A program made the position numbers and the translations under genes. From Teretinema sp964641135 (lineage in GTDB: Bacteria; Spirochaetota; Spirochaetia; Treponematales; Treponemataceae): DNA of 64,000 nt. Below are positions 60,981 through 64,000 of this stretch, one piece after another. Below the pieces are notes generated by a model that saw nothing but the letters and a program-made list of their open reading frames with translations, ran no database searches and had not been told where the DNA came from. The stretch's first letter is position 1, and each line of letters starts with the position of its first letter. The stretch covers positions 20,707 to 84,706 of the forward strand of contig CAZXJV010000001.1 in NCBI GenBank assembly GCA_964641135.1, given 5' to 3'.

Positions 60981-61792
60981 GATACTCTCTCCGTCAATGC
61001 CGTCTGCACGGCTGCAATGCCGTACAACGCGGCAGTTTCTGCCCGCAACACGTTGGTGCGAAAATGAACGCAGCAGAAACCCGCGTTTTGAAGCCGTTCC
61101 ATTTCGCCGGGGGTCATCCCGCCTTCGGGGCCGACCGCCAGGGTCACTGTTTCCGGGCTGTCAACAAGATACCGATGCAGGCTCTCTCGCGCAAGGGGTT
61201 CTTCGCTTAACACCAGGCGCAGGGACGAAACAGGCCGCGAAGATTCGATTTGTTCCGTCAGGGCCAGGGCTTTTTCAAGATCCAGCGGTTCATACACCCT
61301 GGTGTCTACCGGAGAACCGCTTTGCTGACGGGCCTCCCGGGTAATACGCTGCCAGCGGGCTGTGCGTTCACGGCCGGCATGACCGCTTTCACTGGCCAGG
61401 CAGCGATCGCCAGTTACGGGAATAATCCGGGCAACCCCGGTTTCAGTAGCCTGACGGACCACCAGATCCATTCGCTGCCCCTTGATTATCCACTGCAGCA
61501 GGATTATGTGAGGTAAGGACGAAGAGAATCCGTCCTCCTGACGGACAACGGAAGCCTTGTCCGGTGATTCTGCGTTTTCGGAACACGGACCATCCAGTTT
61601 CAGTTGCAGAAAGCGTTCCCGCCGGTTTACCGTAACAACCCGAAGCCGGCAGGTTCTGCCGTCAGGCAGACGTCCTTCAATTACATTACCTTCACGCAGG
61701 CGCCGTACGCCTGCAAGATAATGCCATGCATCGCCTTCCAGTCGCAGCTGTCCGGCCGGATCAGGGTAGCGGTCCAGCAAATACTGACGCAT
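60962..61792 (-). CDS. rsmE: 16S rRNA m3U1498 methyltransferase RsmE
   Basis: A 276-aa SPOUT methyltransferase. The N-terminal PUA-like part includes WHYLAGVRRLREGNVIEG. The knot has VTLAVGPEGGMTPGEMERLQNAGF and LRAETAALYGIAAVQTAL. It methylates U1498 in the small-subunit RNA. It starts 8 nt after the ctpA stop without an obvious SD and its end overlaps the glycosyltransferase start. Confidence 0.94.
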   Translation of the reverse strand: MRQYLLDRYPDPAGQLRLEGDAWHYLAGVRRLREGNVIEGRLPDGRTCRLRVVTVNRRERFLQLKLDGPCSENAESPDKASVVRQEDGFSSSLPHIILLQWIIKGQRMDLVVRQATETGVARIIPVTGDRCLASESGHAGRERTARWQRITREARQQSGSPVDTRVYEPLDLEKALALTEQIESSRPVSSLRLVLSEEPLARESLHRYLVDSPETVTLAVGPEGGMTPGEMERLQNAGFCCVHFRTNVLRAETAALYGIAAVQTALTERVSWQPNE

Positions 61793-61800
61793 ACAGGCGG

Positions 61801-61891
61801 TCAGGGGGCAGCTGCAGCTGAATCAGTCGGGGCAGCTGCAGCTGAATCAGTCGGGGCAGTTGCAGCTGAACCGGTCAGGGCAGCTGCAGCA
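61801..61891. repeat. 24-bp tandem repeat at the ctpA 3' end
   Basis: A 24-nt unit is repeated about 3.5 times and encodes the octapeptide AAAAPTDS at the protein C-terminus. Copies differ by one or two bases, as expected for slippage-prone DNA. Confidence 0.9.
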
Positions 61892-63345
61892 GAGGCCCGC
61901 TCCTTTTGCAATTCCTGAACATTCTTTGCCTCGCGGATACGGGCAGGTAAATCCGGTGAACCGATCAGTTCAACCGCACGCTGCAACTGAATATCAAATT
62001 CCAGGTCATACAGGGGAGCAATATGGGTGCGATAGAATTCCTGCATTATCATACGTCGAAGAATACGCACCGGTACCGGGTAGCGGCGGAACAGCTGCTG
62101 CGCGAAGGCTTCTGCCTGGGCGCTGCTCAATTCCTGACGACCGGAAACAAAATCGGCAATCTCGGTGGTCTGAAGCAGGGCAGACAGGTGTTTTTCGTCA
62201 TCGTCAGTCAGCTCGGGAAAGGCAACCTCAATATCCGGCGGGACACCGGCCTTGTCGATAGTTGCACCGCTGGGTGAATAATAACGGGCGATCGTCAATT
62301 TAATTGCATCTCGGCTGATGAGTTCCTGCACCTGCTGAACAGAGCCCTTGCCGTAGGTCGTTTCGCCAACAAGATAGGCAACCCGATGGTCCTTGAGGGC
62401 GCCCGCAAGGATTTCACTGGCGCTTGCCGAACCCCGGTTTATCAGAACCACTACAGGAACAGAATCCCTGAAGGTGGTTCTGGAGCGGCGGGCGGTAAAT
62501 TCCCTGTTCTCGCGGTTTATGCGGGATCGGGTCGAAACAATAACCCCGGTATCAATAAATTTGTCGGCTACATCTACAACGCTGGTAATCAGACCGCCGG
62601 GATTGTTGCGGACATCGATGATCAGGCCGCTGTAGCCGTCCTTCTTGAAGCTGTCCAGGGCTTCCTGTACCCGTGCCTCGGTCAGGGGAGTAAATTCGAT
62701 GATGCGGATATACCCGATTCCGTTATCCATCATGGCATAGCGTACGGTGGGTACCTCGATAAGAGCCCGGGTCAGGGTAACGGGGAATTCCATGTTTCTG
62801 CCCCGTCTGAGAAGAATGGTAACTGTCGTCCCGACACGGCCGCGCAGACGGTCAAGAACCTCTTCCATGCTGATGTCGGCAGTTGGCTGTCCGTCTATTT
62901 CAATGATAAGGTCGCCGGGCTGCACACCGGCCCGCCATCCGGGGGTGCCTTCGATAGGGGAGGCAACCTCCACCCAGGCAGGCTTTTCGGGTGTAGAGGT
63001 CAACGGTTTGGTAATGGAAAGACCAACACCGCCGAAAGAACCTGTTGTCGTATCCCGCAAACTGGTTCCCATCAGGCTGTTTGCATCAACATATGCCGTG
63101 TACGGATCATCCAGCGCCTCCAGCATCCCCCGAAGGGCGCCTTCATACAAAATACGGGGATCAACATCGTCCACATAGTTCTGCAATACAAAATTATACA
63201 CAAACTGCACAATCTGCATGTAGCGGGACTGGGATTCCATAACCTCATTCTGTCCCTGGGCGAAAACAACCGGTGAAAGAAGCACAAAAACCGCCAGAAA
63301 GACACAAAACAGGGCGGCTCCAAAACAAATTCTCTTGGTAGTCAT
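61801..63345 (-). CDS. ctpA: C-terminal processing peptidase (S41 family)
   Basis: A 514-aa periplasmic serine protease. There is an N-terminal signal/anchor (ICFGAALFCVFLAVFVLLSPVVFA), a PDZ domain (GVGLSIT... to GDLIIEIDGQPTADI) and the S41 catalytic core with Ser in RGSASASEILAGAL and Lys in TYGKGSVQQVQ. It trims periplasmic or outer-membrane substrates. The C-terminus is an Ala/Pro/Thr repeat tail. The ATG at 63345 is preferred because GACAAT lies 6 nt upstream; longer frames are not supported. Confidence 0.95.
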   Translation of the reverse strand: MTTKRICFGAALFCVFLAVFVLLSPVVFAQGQNEVMESQSRYMQIVQFVYNFVLQNYVDDVDPRILYEGALRGMLEALDDPYTAYVDANSLMGTSLRDTTTGSFGGVGLSITKPLTSTPEKPAWVEVASPIEGTPGWRAGVQPGDLIIEIDGQPTADISMEEVLDRLRGRVGTTVTILLRRGRNMEFPVTLTRALIEVPTVRYAMMDNGIGYIRIIEFTPLTEARVQEALDSFKKDGYSGLIIDVRNNPGGLITSVVDVADKFIDTGVIVSTRSRINRENREFTARRSRTTFRDSVPVVVLINRGSASASEILAGALKDHRVAYLVGETTYGKGSVQQVQELISRDAIKLTIARYYSPSGATIDKAGVPPDIEVAFPELTDDDEKHLSALLQTTEIADFVSGRQELSSAQAEAFAQQLFRRYPVPVRILRRMIMQEFYRTHIAPLYDLEFDIQLQRAVELIGSPDLPARIREAKNVQELQKERASAAAALTGSAATAPTDSAAAAPTDSAAAAP

Positions 63346-63351
63346 GCGCAC

Positions 63352-63381
63352 ATTGTCGAACCAATGCATTGCCTTTGTCAA
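63352..63381 (-). promoter_or_regulatory. ctpA promoter, TTGACA-N18-GACAAT
   Basis: On the minus strand a perfect TTGACA (63376-63381) and GACAAT (63352-63357) are followed by GTGCGC and the ATG, so a leaderless transcript is expected. Confidence 0.6.
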
Positions 63382-63440
63382 GGTAAACAATGATACTGCC
63401 GGATACATCAGCCCTGTGTTAATTGAACAACACTTTCCCC

Positions 63441-63469
63441 TTGACCGGCGTTGCCATGTTGCGTACACT
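63441..63469 (+). promoter_or_regulatory. Promoter of the 132-aa membrane protein gene, TTGACC-N17-TACACT
   Basis: TTGACC (63441-63446) and TACACT (63464-63469) are followed by an 11-nt gap to ATG 63481. Confidence 0.6.
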
Positions 63470-63480
63470 TCCTTATAACC

Positions 63481-63879
63481 ATGAGCAGACAAACCGGCAT
63501 CTACACAGCATTTACGTGTTATGAAATCTTCAGACTGGTGATACTGCTTCACTACAGCGCGTTGACCGGCCTGACTGACCCCGTGCTTTTATGGTACCTG
63601 GCTGTTCCCCTGCTTGTACTTCCTGCAGGTTTGTTTGTTTCTCTTGCTCTCAATGAATACCGTTTCAAGGATGCCTTACCCCTGATCACCCTGATCAAGG
63701 GGCTGTCGCTGACAGGTGCCGTTGCCTATATAATCCGGAGCTTTCCGGATGCGGTGCGCTTTGGCGGACTCACATCCTTTGTAGGGCTTCGTATTATCGG
63801 TGTAGCCCTTCTGCTTGCCCTGGTTGACCTGATTCCGGGGATATACTGCGCACTAAGAGGCAGGTCAGTATGCACATAA
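63481..63879 (+). CDS. Small multi-pass membrane protein
   Basis: A 132-aa protein with about four hydrophobic helices (YEIFRLVILLHYSAL, LLWYLAVPLLVLPAGLFVSLAL, LPLITLIKGLSLTGAVAYII, IIGVALLLALVDLIPGIYCAL). No family is recognised. Its last codons overlap the start of a MinD/ParA-type ATPase gene, implying co-translation and possibly a membrane partner for it. The ATG at 63481 is preferred over an upstream in-frame start because of the promoter position. Confidence 0.75.
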   Translation: MSRQTGIYTAFTCYEIFRLVILLHYSALTGLTDPVLLWYLAVPLLVLPAGLFVSLALNEYRFKDALPLITLIKGLSLTGAVAYIIRSFPDAVRFGGLTSFVGLRIIGVALLLALVDLIPGIYCALRGRSVCT

Positions 63880-64000
63880 TACCGATAGCCAGCGGGAAAG
63901 GCGGTGTCGGAAAAAGTCTGCTCTCGGCAAACCTTGCCATAGCCCTGGGGCAGGCAGGAAAACGGGTATTGCTCGCAGATCTTGATCTTGGGGCCTCAAA
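63870..64000 (+). CDS. MinD/ParA/FlhG-type ATPase, N-terminal fragment
   Basis: The first 43 codons are visible before the window ends. They begin with IPIASGKGGVGKSLLSANLAIALGQ, the deviant Walker A (KGGVGKS) of the MinD/ParA family, then VLLADLDLGAS. Septum placement (MinD), flagellar number (FlhG) or Fe-S loading (Mrp) cannot be told apart from the fragment. It overlaps the preceding membrane-protein gene by 10 nt. Confidence 0.85.
   Translation, partial: MHIIPIASGKGGVGKSLLSANLAIALGQAGKRVLLADLDLGAS

Noticed and set aside
62386..63276. 296-codon frame antisense to ctpA
   Set aside because: Lies wholly opposite the S41 protease, has no promoter or ribosome site and resembles no protein.
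1..64000. tRNA, rRNA, CRISPR arrays, insertion sequences or prophage
   Set aside because: No T-loop/anticodon patterns, spaced direct repeats, transposase motifs or phage genes were recognised on either strand.

Overview
The window reads as chromosomal DNA of a spirochaete, probably a free-living Spirochaetaceae/Treponemataceae relative with roughly 53% GC. This is inferred from gene content: a DUF5312-type protein, adjacent CheR/CheB, a BFN (bifunctional nuclease)-UVR protein, RNase Y, a YmdB/TIGR00282-like protein, a MurA with Asp at the active-site Cys position (as in Borrelia), maltodextrin enzymes including a very large GH13 protein, a FliL-like protein and Lpt-type proteins. There is no phage, transposon, CRISPR, rRNA or tRNA gene that I can see. 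One 10-N run (37733-37742) interrupts serA.

Layout. 1-6.6 kb: addB (5' truncated) and addA, then an adenosine-deaminase-like gene. 6.7-12.2 kb (minus): mnmG and the thiamine transporter thiB-thiP-thiQ behind a TPP riboswitch. 12.2-13.1 kb: a secreted beta-rich protein, divergent from the riboswitch. 13.2-16.8 kb (minus): rny, then the operon lptC-lptA-lptB. 17-19 kb: cheR-cheB. 19-22.6 kb (minus): RseC-like, degenerate YmdB-like, TPR, BFN-UVR, polyprenyl synthase. 22.6-24.2 kb: rlmE and a LysM/M23 lipoprotein. 24.2-27.5 kb (minus): ECF sigma/anti-sigma module with a small membrane protein, then hflX and a FliL-like gene. 27.6-34.7 kb: a large acidic-repeat membrane protein, NUDIX, thioesterase, PHP phosphatase, a single-POTRA Omp85-like protein and DUF5312. 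34.8-38 kb: rex-serC-serA with two Rex-type operators. 38-42 kb: lytic transglycosylase, GH5 glycosidase, PtsN-type EIIA, small hypothetical. 41.9-42.3 kb: an orphan structured RNA with its own promoter and terminator. 42.4-48.2 kb: malQ and a giant GH13. 48.3-56.4 kb: a 44-aa protein, thrC, a DUF2156 protein, pepT-murA and a pair of membrane proteins with Lpt-permease-like topology. 56.4-56.85 kb: an AT-rich gap with three DnaA boxes. 56.9-64 kb: STAS/zinc ribbon, SDR, TrmJ-like, degenerate sigma54 AAA+, WecG/TagA, rsmE, ctpA, a membrane protein and the start of a MinD/ParA ATPase.

The most striking whole-window pattern is promoter placement. At about 17 operon-leading genes a sigma70-type promoter (TTGnnn, about N17, TAnnnT) puts its -10 hexamer only 6-11 nt before the start codon, nine of them exactly 6 nt, usually with no Shine-Dalgarno. 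Downstream operon genes generally carry an SD or overlap their upstream neighbour. This predicts leaderless or nearly leaderless mRNAs. It also fixed several start codons (SDR, PHP phosphatase, NUDIX, prenyl synthase). Other leads are the orphan RNA at 41975-42275, the divergent promoters sharing one palindromic -35 at 12182-12187, the Rex-serine operon, and several enzymes with substituted active-site residues (YmdB-like, MurA, sigma54-like AAA+).

All calls come from reading the sequence and recalled family knowledge; no database search was run.
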